Shown in pieces: positions 12,118 through 24,115 of a stretch of 64,000 bases of DNA; position 1 is the stretch's first letter, and every line of letters begins with the position of its first letter. Below the pieces are notes generated by a model that saw nothing but the letters and a program-made list of their open reading frames with translations, was not told where the DNA came from and did not search any database. Source of the DNA: Zychaea mexicana (lineage: Eukaryota > Mucoromycota > Mucoromycetes > Mucorales > Lichtheimiaceae); NCBI RefSeq assembly GCF_025766255.1, contig NW_026516798.1, forward strand, positions 1 through 64,000, given 5' to 3'. The position numbers were made by a program, and so were the translations under genes.

Positions 12118-12411
12118 ATGAAATTCATTACAAAGGTCAGTGGAAACAAGTACATAAGCAAATTGATCACAAAGATCAAAATAGGCCGGGGCGGTCGTGC
12201 CAAGAAAGTGACAGTGACTGCGAAGAGTCGCCGCCGCCATCGCCGTAACGCAACCACCACCGCCACTAGCACCAACAGCAGCAGCAGCAAGAGCAGCAGC
12301 AACAGCGATGACGAAGAAGAACAAGAAGCAGCAGCAGCACCGGTGGACGTCTCTCAGGAGGAGAGAATGGAGAACGTTGGTGCCTGGCTTTCAGGCATCG
12401 TCGCGATGTAA
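12118..12411 (+). CDS. Small hypothetical basic/serine-rich protein
   Basis: Single exon of 97 codons. The first 45 residues are strongly basic (MKFITKVSGNKYISKLITK, then an arginine cluster SRRRHRR). A serine/threonine tract follows, then an acidic patch (DDEEEQEAAAA) and a short hydrophobic end (GAWLSGIVAM). The upstream TATA-like element and CT-rich leader ending just before the ATG match other genes in the window, and an AATAAAA signal lies at about 12500. I do not recognise the family. The layout suggests a nuclear or nucleic-acid-associated peptide, but that is only inference. Confidence 0.45.
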   Translation: MKFITKVSGNKYISKLITKIKIGRGGRAKKVTVTAKSRRRHRRNATTTATSTNSSSSKSSSNSDDEEEQEAAAAPVDVSQEERMENVGAWLSGIVAM

Positions 12412-12675
12412 GCTGTGCCTTTCCCGTCCCAAGTCTCCCTCTCCCCAATACTCTAAGTACATAGTCTTTTCTTCCCCATCTCCCCTTTCCTTTCCTTATA
12501 ATAAAATATCATTTAAAAAAGCTCTCACTTTAAGCTGTGAAAGAAACCCCAAAATCATCGTCATTTTCATTTGTTTTCACTGCACAAGCGTGCGTCTTGT
12601 GTGCACGTATCAGTAAATCATTTTGTTGTGTTTCCATGCAATGTCGCACTCTAGACGTCCTATATACAATGGAAG

Positions 12676-13198
12676 TCATGCTCGCTTGCAAACGTGTCGG
12701 TGTCGAAAATATGTGTATAAGATATTACGTAAGCTGGTCAAGTCAGGGCCTACGTACCCTATGTGGGATACATGCCACTGCTTTTTTTGCCTCGAAAAAG
12801 ACCGTGAGTAAAGAACGTATGGACTAACAAGCAGCAAAAGTCTAAAACTTACTCGATTGACAATGACGTTGACATCCATTGCAAGAAGTGCTGACAGCAG
12901 GAAAACATAGTTCTCACCGACGTTACACATCATATATGCAGCAAAACTACTTTTAATTACAACCACAATGAGCTCCTCTATCTTCAGGCCTTCTCCAGCT
13001 GTTTGACGAGGCTTTCATGGCATGCTGAAGGGCTTCTCCTATACTCTGCTGCTGATACGTTTTTATAGCAAGAAGTGTAGTATTATTGTCGTTCTCTCTG
13101 TGCTTATTGGTTGACAGCGTCATCTGCCAACGCAGGTCTAGCCATATTACACAAGCACACTGGGCATGCCGTAAAAAGCTTACTATGTAATCGACCAT
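12676..13198 (-). pseudogene. RecQ/telomere-linked-type helicase, N-terminal core fragment
   Basis: Two overlapping minus-strand frames, joined by a frameshift near 12960, read like the start of a RecQ-type helicase core. The first is a Q-containing segment (TYQQQSIGEALQHAMK). The second is a strand plus degraded Walker A region (EELIVVVIKSS, then VGENYVFLLSALLAM), followed by VNVIVN where family members have a VTVVVVP-like motif Ia strand. The canonical GKS is lost. A donor-like GTAAGT follows at about 12850. It has the same orientation as the C-terminal fragment at 8556-8963. Identification is by motif order only and is moderate. Confidence 0.45.
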
Positions 13199-13394
13199 CT
13201 ATTATTCACTCTCTGGTTCGCGTTGGATGTAAACACGTTGAGTAGAAGTTTGGATATGTACCAATGCTATATTATTGATGGAATATTACGAAAGAAAGAA
13301 AAAAGAGCGAGAGTGATGATACAAATAGAAAAAGAAATGTGAAAAATGCTTGAGAATATAGATACAAAATGATAATAAACAGCTTTTGTTTTGT

Positions 13395-16294
13395 CTAGCG
13401 ACGCTTCTTGTTTTTGTTTGAGGGTCGTGCATTCTTTGCCTTTCGGTTCTCTTGGACTTTACGCTGCTTGCGAATCTGTTCAGCCGACTTGAGCTCGCTC
13501 TCCTCACGTTTGCGTTTCTGAGGAGCATCCGTACGGTTATGTCGGAATTTTCGCGTATTGCCGTGAGCCATATGCTTGGCAGAAGACAGCTCTTGCTCAC
13601 CAGTACGCGGGATCGCTATCCGCTTCTTCTTGGCCCACTCTTCATATCGACCGCTCTTGTAAGTTGCTGAGATCAAAGCACCGCTCTCGGTACGAATCAT
13701 TTTTTTGTTGTCAGAACCAACACCAGTACCACGCACAAACTTTTTCTTTTTGGCATCCCATCGTATGGCGTTACGTCGTCCCTGATTCATGGCGTCATTG
13801 TCATCACCAATCAGGTCAAGTGTTGCTTTGCCTGCCTGCTCGACAAAGTTACCCGTCTGCATCGAATATCCACGTTCCGTGTCAGCGTCCTTTTGCGTGT
13901 AGTGCATATAAAATTCCTCGTCACGATGGCTAGACTTCTTTTTATCTATTTGTCATGTTTGTTAGATTATCAGCAGTCCTTCCGTTACTAGCACATATGA
14001 GTGATACTTACCATTGCTTTCAGCCGTGGACATATTGAAAACATCTGCCAAATCATCCTCCTCGACTTCGCCGCCTAGTCCATCCACATCAATTTGTTTC
14101 ACAGGCCCGCTTGAATTCAAATCTTCCAATTCTGCAGCGGAAGCTGCTGCTCGTTGTGATTTGGTAGCGCTGATGAGTGATCCTAGATTTTCTCGCCGAC
14201 TGCGCATAAGCAGAGTGGCTGCATCAGCCTTTTTAGTTCCGCGACGACCCACTTCAAAAATTGTCTAAAATAAACAGCCTAAGTTAACACCATCGACCGA
14301 TTCATAGCTTGATCACCAAATAACTACCTCAGATGGACGGAAACCAGAAATCTTGCTAATGAGATTCAAGCGCTGCTTTTCGGCGTCATTTGTGAACTCG
14401 CCAATTTCTAAGTGCAAAAAAAAATATAAGCAAAACAATATTCCAAGCCAACTATGTGCCTTTGCCAACTATGTGCCTTTTCCATTTACCTAGCAGAGGA
14501 TGTAAATCCTTGAATGCTTCTTTCTTCATCAACTCTTTTGCTCGAGTATAACTCTCGGCTGCTGCTCTTGGCTTTGTTCGGTTGAACAATTTATATGCAT
14601 TGTTTGCAGTAGTGTACATGCCCTCCAAACTTGCGTCTCCTGCTACACGCTGTCGCACCCATTCGGCATCGTCTATCAATGCATCCTTGGGCATAGCACC
14701 AATAATCAGCGACGAGGTATAATCGGCACCCAGCTTTTCCTTTTGTCGGGATCCAAGCACCACTTCACGCGTTAAAAAGAGACCAAGATCAACAACATAG
14801 GGCAACTCAGCAGCGGAAACAAGTGAGTAGGCCCAACCACGGCGACCAGCACGAGCAGCACGGCCCACACGATGGATATACACTTTGGAAGATCCAGCAA
14901 AATCATAGTTGATGACATTTTCCAAGATAGGAATATCAATACCACGTGCAGCGACGTCCGTTACTACCAACAAATTCGTGTAGCCCGAACGGAATCGATT
15001 AATCTGGATGTTACGCGCCGTCTGATCGAGTGAGCCGTATACATATGAGACCTGATATCCGAGTCCCATCAAAATGTTGGAAAGATATTCGACATGATGT
15101 TTTGTTGCAACGAACAAAATTGTTTGGCGATCCTCTTCTGTTGCTGTCAATCGTTTTTTCTTTTTCTTATCGTCAGAGCGGCCGGCATTCGCCTGCGATG
15201 TCTTTTTCGGTAATTTGATAACATTACGAAGCAAGTAAAGCAGTGCTGCTTCTTTTTCGGATTGCTTTACAGAAAAGAAAGCCATCTAAATTATCCGATC
15301 TCACGAAGTTAGTATTTTACGTACATTCGACCCAACATTTTAAGAGAACCATTTCATCTTTCTCTGTTACCTCCAAGTCTTTGCTAATCTTGGTGTCCGC
15401 ATCCAGACGAATCAGCGTTGGCTCCTGCAGACCGGCCTTAGCAAAATCGACAAGCATCTTGGGAAGTGTGGCCGAGAAAAGTAGCGTCTGACGGCTCTGT
15501 GGCAACCGAGACAAGATTTCATGAAGCTGTACAGCAAAACCCATTTCGAACAATCGATCGGCTTCATCAAAGACGACGTATTCGATAGATCGTAAATCCA
15601 AACCCATTTCGACAGCCAAATGAAGCAAACGGCCAGGTGTTGCGATCAAAATATCCGGGTTGCTTGCAATCATGCTAAATTGATCATCCAAGCTGTCACC
15701 ACCTACAAGCACACAGCTTCGCAGATCGGTATGTTTGCCAAACTCCTTGCACACCTTCTGCGTTTGCAGGGCCAATTCACGCGATGGCGATAACACCAGG
15801 CCACGTGCACCCACTTTGGCTGAGTGTCCCTTGAGGCGCTCAAGTAGCGGAATCAAAAATGCTGCTGTTTTACCGGAACCCGTACGGGCCATACCGACGA
15901 CATCTTGGCCTTGCAAGATAAGAGGGATCGATTTACGCTGGATTGGTGTCGGAACCTTGTAACCTTTATGCAAGATCGCTTTGAAGATCTGTTGATTGAG
16001 ACCTAAATTTTAAAGTGGCAATTGCGTTTCTTTTGTTTAGTTGATCAATGCACCGTAAAAATGCCGGTAAGCTTTTAGATCCTTACCCATGGACTGAAAA
16101 CCGCCAGATTTCTTATTTTTGCGATTGGCAGCCATGTTTTCGCTGGCAATAAATTTCTCTTCCTCGGAGACATCGTCCTCACTGTCACTCATATCAACTG
16201 CTGGTATGTTTTTTGTTGATTTTGAGGGTACCGCTGATGGAGCAGACGGCTTGATCGACTGGAACATGTCATAGTTTTCGCTTTCGTCGTCCAT
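13395..16294 (-). CDS. DBP10: ATP-dependent RNA helicase DBP10 (DDX54 type)
   Basis: DEAD-box RNA helicase needed for 60S ribosomal subunit assembly in the nucleolus. Six exons in the model: 16294-16087, 16002-15371, 15285-14490, 14407-14328, 14264-14012 and 13945-13395, giving 839 residues. Motifs in order: [17 protein letters not shown] (Q motif), [12 protein letters not shown] (Walker A), [28 protein letters not shown] (DEAD), [15 protein letters not shown] and [13 protein letters not shown] (motif VI). The GGDSLDDQF segment and the C-terminal half (DBP10CT region with GQGRRN-like and lysine-rich tail ending KNKKRR) distinguish DBP10 from other DEAD-box proteins. The start at 16294 is chosen because it opens an acidic N-terminus ([11 protein letters not shown]); a longer frame would add 23 atypical residues. 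Confidence 0.95.
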
Positions 16295-19200
16295 GGTTAC
16301 AGAGATCGTCGAGAATAAGAGAAAAAATATTTTCGCTTGAATTACTTTTGAAGGACGCCGCATACTCCGACATCAAATTCGGCTTGGATCATCTTCAGGG
16401 CGCTTTATCCTTTTTAACAAGATGAGCAGAGTAATATTGCATGACAAGCCATCATAGAACAGAACTAGATAAATTGACTTTACTACAGTTGTCTCGCAGT
16501 ATATTGTAGCTCTAATAGAAAGCGAGCTGGTAGCATTATTGGTTTGCAGATCAACAGCGATATGTCTATTTGCATGTAGTTTCCCTCCTGTTTATTGAAG
16601 TACCTGAAGATGTGAAGAACAAGAGCCCGGAACAAGTGATCTATTTCCCTACTTATATAAGCTTAGAAGAAGCTCCTTTTACAAAAGGATACAACATGCA
16701 CTGTGTATGCTATATATTATTAGCTAGCACTATTATATCACTGGTGTGAGTTTCTCGTGAACACACCACAGACGATATTTATCATCGCAAACTGCATGAG
16801 GTTTTCACAATCAGCAACAGTGAGATTGAAAGCAATCAAAATGAGAATTTTCTAGCCTCGCAGAAGATCACGCTAAGAACAAGACAGGATAAAGTACTTG
16901 GCAGCCATTCAAGACAGCCTTTCATGCATCCCATTGCGATGGAATTTTCAGAAAGCAGCAAGATAAACGAGCAGCAGCACAAGGCAGATGACGATACCTT
17001 GACAACTATTACTGTCATGATTTCTTCACGGTTGAGCATATTTTTAGCCAGATAGCTTTTACATAATACTGGAATGCTCATTCACACAACAATATTGGAT
17101 TTGGTCTCATGACTGCAGCTTGATTTCTCTGCTCGTCTATTTTGGTGAGCATCACTGATTTTCAAATTGCTCCTCCAAGATATGCAGTTGCGCAATAGAG
17201 AGGTGTTACATGCCGGATCCACAAGGAGCGAATCGCCACATCGTACATCAATCGGGCGGTGCTCTCATCGCACACAATATACACGAGCTGTCGCGCTGGA
17301 TGGAGCAATTGCTATGACCGTCGATTTCTCACTCCATTATAATATCGTGAAAGTCATCGCCAACAGGTGCATCGGCTATATATCTTCCCAATAGGTGGAT
17401 AGATCGTGGAAACTGATTTTTTAAGTTTTGCTGTCTGTGACCGAGCAATACTGCAAATAATAAGCGAACGTTCGAACCGTATCGTACGCGTAAGCCTGTT
17501 CTCGGATGCTTTTAACCAGGCGATATCCAGTGTACACACCTACAAAAATTACGGTCGAGATCTCCAAAGTAACGCTTTTCTACACACCAGAAGCTGACAA
17601 CGAACCAGCTTCAGCGGTCACATTACAACTACCCCCGCCGACTACTGTAGCAGAGAAACGTTAAAAATGCGCCATCTTTAGTTTAAACATGCTTACATAC
17701 TGCATGATGTAACGGCAGATATGATACCTTGCTCTTCTGTTTGTTATCAGATAAAACTTGGATCACATTATGATACGATAAGATTTAGTCATCGCACTTA
17801 AAAGATTAATCGGACCAGAGTTTCAAAACACGACGATCAGGATCACTTGCATTCCGTAGATCTTATAACAAGATAAAGCTTACATACGGATCATTAGTTT
17901 TGTGGCTAGTAATATCAGTTTCTCCCTTTCAAGAATATATATAATACGATAAGCTACCTAGCTGTAGCAGTAGGTCTATGATGCAGTCACTGTATTCAAG
18001 AAGCGAGGTTATTTGCTAGAACAAGAGATCCACTAGCCTAAATGAATAGCATAGCCGAGTCAAGACAGAGACAACGAATAGCGCATCATGTCTATGCTAA
18101 ACCCTCAGAAAAAAACCTAAACTCTGGATGTGCTACCGACTCCTTATGCATTGTACTATGCTTACATATAAACTCTCTCTGGAGCTCTCTTGTTGTAATC
18201 TGCTAGGGTCTTTGTCAATGATACAAAATGTGCCTTAGAAGTCTATATACAGCAATCATAACGATTAGTATGCAGAATATCTGAGATTGTTTAACCCGAT
18301 AAGTGATGCATTGTATATAATCCCGAGACGTGCCGAAATAATATTAATTACAGTAAAAGCATCATTATCACTGTTAGCACCATCGACTCAATACGTATAT
18401 ATGTGATGCGATGGAGAACCATTACTCAAATCAAATCGAACTGCATGCAGCATTTCGTCACTGCTATTTCACCCATATTTTAGCCTTTTTTTTATGTATC
18501 GTCACGTCATCCATTGATTACGAAGTTACTCGCCTGGATTTGAGAACCGTAATTTGTACGCACGAAAGGAACATAATCATAAGAAATGCTACGAGTTTAT
18601 AGAATAGCAGTTGCGGATGTTTTCCTAAGTTTATCAACTTCATTCAGAAAGTGTAGCATTTTCTTTCCGACCACGAACGGCCCTTGCCGACGGCATATGT
18701 AATACTACGTCAAGAAGTATATTTATACATGGAGGTTTACCCCACTGTGTATATATGCACATGATCACCGGTATGATCCGAGCCTTATTGCATTGATGTA
18801 CGTAGTCAGACCATCACATGTGTATCTTGTCTGATACATAAAAATAAGTTTGCACGCCGCGTATATATGAACTTGAAAGAGAAAGAGGGAGAAAGGACAC
18901 GGCCCCTCCCCCCATCCAGCGGGAAATTTAAGGGAGGTACTTTTGGTGCGTGAGAAATCTTTTGTATACTTTGCCAAACAAGCCTTTTTAGGAAACTCCA
19001 CAAAGACATCCTTTTTCTACCAATCTGGCTAGGGCACTAAATCCAACTTGAAAAGACTTTACTATAAGGGTAAATTTATGCAATGGCTGGTAGTTTGATA
19101 GGTGGGGGGAGGGTGAGATGTCACTGTCATCCTCGTTTAGCTTCTTTGCTAAAAATCCTTCTTCCTCACTATCTCCATTGCTTGTTGAAATTCGTAAAAA

Positions 19201-20520
19201 CGCTCGATAAATTTAATTAGCAACTGCAGAGCGCTCCCCTTAGGTATGAGTTTGGTGTGAGCACTATTATATAAATGAGCTCGGACAATGCACGAGCTGT
19301 ATAGTGCTTGTCACATCCTTAAATAGGGTAGTGAGCTCAAAGACCAAATGTTTAACGAGTTGTAGCACGGAATACCTCGGACTTCTTACTGGGGCTTGTC
19401 TTGATTCAGGTGATGCTTTCTACAACGATGATGTTTTAGAGTACCATGACTACTCGCAGTAAGCTTACAGATCACTTCATCACTTCGAATCAGGCAAAGA
19501 AAATATCTGCACGGATTACGTTTATCTTGTACAGCCTGACAGTCGAATTTCCATTATAGTAGCAATGACGAACATTTGACCTTATCGTATCGTCATGAAT
19601 GTACGAGGTATTCTAGTCAAAGCTAAGCAATTTGAGCGCATCATCCGTCATCATGCCCTCGTGTATTTGTTGCCTTGTCACCTAAACCATGTTCGCTTGT
19701 AATTTCAAGCAGTTATTAGCTGGGGGCAGTATCTAAAATCACCTTGAAAGAATAATGTGCTCTATTAGATACATTTATGCTAACTCTATGACTATGGCAT
19801 TGAATTTAGTTGCACGATACTCTACCGTTATTCCGTTTCTCTGGCAAAACATTTAGTACTACATATCACATTGCTTGGCGAGATCAGATATATGACCCTC
19901 CAATTCGGATTATGGTAACTCTCTTGCTGCTCAGACTGGCATATGGCGTGGTTTTTGAATCTTTTGATGAGATATCAAAATACCATGACTTGAATGCCCT
20001 TTTCGATTAGATGTTATTACAGCAATAGAGTCGATCAAAAATCTAACAGATCAACTACCAGAAAAGGCCTTAAGGGAATACAAATGATTTAAATACAGTA
20101 GTATGTACAATTGCACTGCCGGCACAGAAAAGTCACCTGCTGAACCTTCTCGTATGTTGTAAGTCCACCGTTCAAGTGCTTTAAGCAAGCGCGTCTGCCG
20201 CTATGAATGATGAAGCTTAATATCAAGCTGCGTTCACACACAGGTATATGATTATGTGATTTTGGTGGATATTATTTAAAGTACGCGACAAGATGGTTTG
20301 TGCTTTATTGATTCGGCTCATTTTTATAAGACAGATTCCTGATTAGCGCACCTGTTGTCATCATCAATATAGTATTGCCGTTGTGACCTCTTTTAGCCTA
20401 TAATGAGCGAGCAAAAGTTAGATAAGTGATTAGTAAAGGTAGTATAAAATATGTCATAATGAAATGCATCACTTATCATCACCACTTAAAAATCCATATG
20501 TATTCTACTTTGTTTTTAAT
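16295..20520. other. Gene desert with short relic-like frames
   Basis: No gene recognised in 4.2 kb. Only short open frames are present. A plus-strand one at about 17200-17318 (reading MPDPQGANRHIVHQSGG and ending before a TGA) looks protein-like after an acceptor-like TAG, but is too short to identify. The section 18900-19115 has two oppositely oriented C/G runs. The rest is AT-rich sequence without structure I can name. Confidence 0.5.
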
Positions 20521-20523
20521 ACC

Positions 20524-20852
20524 TAACCACTTTCGACAAATGCTTTATTAGTCCGAATCTTCAGGGCATTTTCTTGTGGAATGGTGATAGCTGTTGCATT
20601 TGACATAACTCTGAGACCCATCACGTTGATGGAGCTCTCAAATTCGCCTTTATCGTCATTGCTCTTGTCGTTAATATGTTATCGCAAATGTCATGTGTCT
20701 CTTTCTCCAAGGATTTTTGCGCCAAAAGAATCATGGTATCATCATTTTTTAGGTTTTCAGTGGCGACGGTTGGTGATTCATAGGCGTGTTCGCAAAAGTT
20801 TAAGATTTGATCTGGTAAAAATGGTGGTGGCCTTCATGAGGTTGGAACGCGT
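20524..20852 (-). pseudogene. Frameshifted coding relic, family unknown
   Basis: Minus-strand reading gives about 67 open codons without an ATG (including PFLPDQILNFCEHAYESP and QKSLEKETHDICDNI). After a one-base frame change near 20670, another 48 codons follow (including SINVMGLRVMSNATAITIP), ending at a TAG. Composition is lysine/glutamate/asparagine-rich with few cysteines, unlike shadow frames. Additional protein-like pieces on the same strand at about 21600-21720 suggest a longer decayed gene. I do not recognise the family. Confidence 0.4.
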
Positions 20853-22028
20853 TAGCGCTTTATCATTTCACATATACGGCAAGTCCACTTGCAAATATCC
20901 TACATAAGCCCTATCGGTGAAAGGAAGCTGACACATTCGTGGGACAGTACATACATTTTGAAAGATTTTAAATTTTTTTAACATGTTAGTGATGAGGGTT
21001 GAAGTGCGTGCTTGTTTAAGTCCAAAATATTGCTTTATCTATTGGCAACGTTCGCAGCTATTATATATTCGCCCCTCTATCTTACTCGAAGAACATCGTC
21101 GCCCTGTTCTAATGATCAGTAAAGATGCAACACTATTATCATACTCAAGTGCATATTGACTAGTATTGACAAGTGATGAGACAATGCTAAGCAGTCATGC
21201 AGCGAATTTAGATGCCCTTTGGTATTGCTTTTTACCTTGCTTACATCTAATGGATCGTCTCTTTTTCTTCCCTTTTTCATTACATATGATATGTCCAGAT
21301 TACAGTCCACATCTTTATACAGGAAGTGATGCCTCGCTAGAATAGATGTAATGCAGTAAATACTTCAAAAAATTCAATATTATAAAGAAGTGCTCTTGCA
21401 TGTAAAATTATTGTTACTACTGTCAACAAATGGATTGACCGGGTGTGTTAACAGCACCGTAAAGTTAGTTATATTTGACTTGATAACAGCAGCACCGTGC
21501 CCATGCCAAAAATGGATACATACTTTTAAACTTATAAGTGGAAAATTCGGAGGTGATCAAGTTATCGAGTGGGAACTGTAGCGTCCAATAGTGCCATGTT
21601 CTATTTTGTCGATGCTTTCTGAGGAGTTCGGTGAGCTAGCTCAACAAGTTCACCTTCTGTTGATAACCCAAACTGCATCGTGAAATAACACATAATGCAG
21701 GCGTAGGAATCCATCAAGTACCTGGTGGTATTTCAATATAAAATGACGTAGAGTAAGCGTAATACTGAGATCTGATACGACTTTAGAATGGGATTTGTAA
21801 TTATACTGACACTACTCCAGTCATGATAACATTCCAGCTCTTGCGTACGCATTCAGTGGTACAGTCATTCCAAATCAGAAAAAAATAACTTTTATGTACA
21901 GCGTTTTATTGCGAGTATACTTGGCCAGCAAAAAAGGTGGGAGAGAAGTTCAGGAAACAATATAAGTGGGAGAATTGATAGTGAGATAGAAAGTTAAACA
22001 ATAGGAGATTCAAATGGGTATGGCTAAT
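20853..22028. other. Probable continuation of decayed gene and malate synthase 3' flank
   Basis: Short minus-strand segments read like protein, for example YLMDSYACIMCYFTMQFG near 21700 and RKRDDPLDVSKVK near 21250, but are separated by stops and frame changes. The last 120 bp are the 3' flank of the malate synthase gene. Confidence 0.3.
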
Positions 22029-24030
22029 TTACAACTTGGCGCTGTTGATGGTGGTGACGATATCGTCGTAGAGGAGAGTGGTCAAGAATTCGTCATACTT
22101 TTCGCCAGTGATGTTGGTAGCAAAGGCGGCCTTAGCAGCTTCGTACTTGCTGGAGGCGTACTTGGCACCCAACTGCTTCTTGATCTTTTCGGTCTCTTCA
22201 TCCAAAAGCTGGAGCATGTACTGAGGAGTGGCGGTCTTACCCTCGGCAGTCTTGGAGTTGTGGCGTGCCCACTGGTAAAGCTGGGAACGGGAGATTTCGG
22301 CCGTGGCAGCATCTTCCATCATGTAGTTGATGGGCACACATCCGACACCCTTAAGCCATGCTTCCATATAACCGAGACCAACGCGCAAGTTGCTGCGAAT
22401 ACCTTCTTCGGTGATCTTGCCTTCAAAGTTCACGTTCAACAAATCGTTACGGGAGACGCGGACGTCGTCGCGGCGGATATGAATTTGGTTGGGTGTTGGC
22501 ATGTTTTCGTTGAAAATGCCCATAGCGATATCAATAAGCTGAGGATGGGCCACCCAGGTGCTAATTGTGCCGGGCGATTAGTGCTCATTTCATCGTAAAA
22601 AAAGACAAATGCAATATAAGGAAGATCTGAAGTAATGATAACGTACCCATCATGACCAGCAACGACTTCGCGGAGTTTGTCAGCACGGACCTTGGCCATA
22701 GCAGCGTCGTTAGCAGCAGCATCGTCCTTGATGGGGATTTGAGCAGCCATACCACCCATGGCGTGGACACCACGCTTGTGGCAGGTCTGGATGAGCAAGC
22801 GGACATATGCATCCATGAAAGGGACGGTCATGGTGACTTGAGAACGGTCGGGAAGGACAAACTCGGGGTGCTGACGGAAACGCTTGATGAAGCTGAAGAT
22901 GTAATCCCATCTGCCGCAGTTCAAACCAGCCGAGTGGTCGCGCAACTCGTAGATGATTTCGTCCATCTCAAAGGCAGCCATGATGGTTTCAATAAGGACA
23001 GTACCACGGATGGTACCGCGAGGAATCTGAATCATGTCCTGGGCGACGTTGAAGATATCGTTCCAGAGTCTAAAATCATAGCCCTCTCATTAGTATCCCT
23101 TTGATTCCCAATTCTGTCCTGGCAACCGGCTTATTGTAGTTTACCTCGCTTCAAGGTGAGACTCCATCTTGGGAAGGTAGAAGTAAGGGCCCTTGCCACG
23201 CTTGATCAATTCCTTGGCGTTGTGGAAGAAGTAGAGAGCAAAATCAAAGATGGAGGCGGAGGTGGGTTCACCATCAACCAAGACGTGCTTCTCAACCATA
23301 TGCCAGCCTCTTGGTCTACAGTGATGAAAACGTTAAAGCGAGTGTGTCAGCATACAATTCCTGCGGAGTTGCATTTTCACGTGCGAATTAAACGGCTTTT
23401 CTTCTTGCTTACCTGACAAGGAGGACAGCGAGCTTACCGTCCTTGCGCAAATTGTATTGCTTGCCGTTAGGGTTGCTGAATGAGATAGTCTCACGGATAG
23501 CATCACGCATGTTAACTTGACCGTCAACCATGTTCTCCCAAGTAGGAGCAGACGAATCTACATATCATAATATGATGGACCAGCGTGAGAAAAATATATA
23601 CTAAGAATAACTTAAAATTATAACGTCTCCAAGTGTACTGTTTTATACCTTCGAAATCGGCCATGAAGGTCTTTGCGCCCGAGTTCAAGGCATTGATGAC
23701 CATCTTGCGGTCAACGGGACCGGTGATTTCGACACGACGATCCTGGAGACCAGGAGCAGGAGCAGCAGCGCGCCAGTTGGGGTCGTTACGGATGTAGGCG
23801 GTCTCGGGCAAGAAGTCGGGCAAGACACCACGATCAAGAGCTTCCTGGCGGTAGACACGCTTCTGCAAAAGGGCCTTGCGGGTGGGGTTAAAGATGCGCT
23901 GCAAGGTAGCGATGAACTGCAAAGCCTCAGGAGTGAGGATCTCTGCTTGCTTGGGGGTGACAGCACCGATAACGGCAACACCGGGAACAGTCGACTTGAA
24001 GGGCGTGGCGGCAGAGGGTTGAGCAGACAT
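22029..24030 (-). CDS. Malate synthase (glyoxylate cycle)
   Basis: Condenses glyoxylate with acetyl-CoA to malate, allowing growth on acetate, fatty acids or ethanol. Spliced from four exons (main coding blocks about 24030-23650, 23560-23420, 23315-23145 and 23070-22029, with a further small intron near 22580-22650); about 540 residues, normal for malate synthase A. Visible motifs: [74 protein letters not shown] and [16 protein letters not shown] (family signature with the catalytic region), ending in SAKL. The C-terminal AKL is an accepted variant of the peroxisomal type-1 signal SKL, so a peroxisomal/glyoxysomal location is likely. A TATATAAA box lies 78 bp upstream on the minus strand. Divergent from the pyrophosphatase gene 1.8 kb away. 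Confidence 0.95.
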
Positions 24031-24107
24031 GATGTGTATGAAAGGAAGTGAAGAAAAGAAGAACAGAAAAGAAACGAAACTATCAAAACTAAAGAGAAGA
24101 AGTTGAG

Positions 24108-24115
24108 TTTATATA
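24108..24115 (-). promoter_or_regulatory. TATA box of malate synthase gene
   Basis: TATATAAA on the minus strand, 78 bp upstream of the malate synthase start, followed by an AG/CT-biased leader. Confidence 0.6.

Noticed and set aside
15317..15370. Possible extra coding segment ([16 protein letters not shown]) in DBP10
   Set aside because: Using the downstream GTACGT donor would put the next exon out of frame; the GTAACA donor gives a continuous match to the conserved DBP10 sequence.
18904..19113. Inverted CCCTCCCCCCA / TGGGGGGAGGG pair about 200 bp apart
   Set aside because: The match is only 11 bp of low-complexity sequence with no flanking duplication or longer TIR, so it could be chance.
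22014..23104. Plus-strand open frames of 150-194 codons across the malate synthase gene
   Set aside because: They are exact antisense shadows of conserved malate synthase exons.
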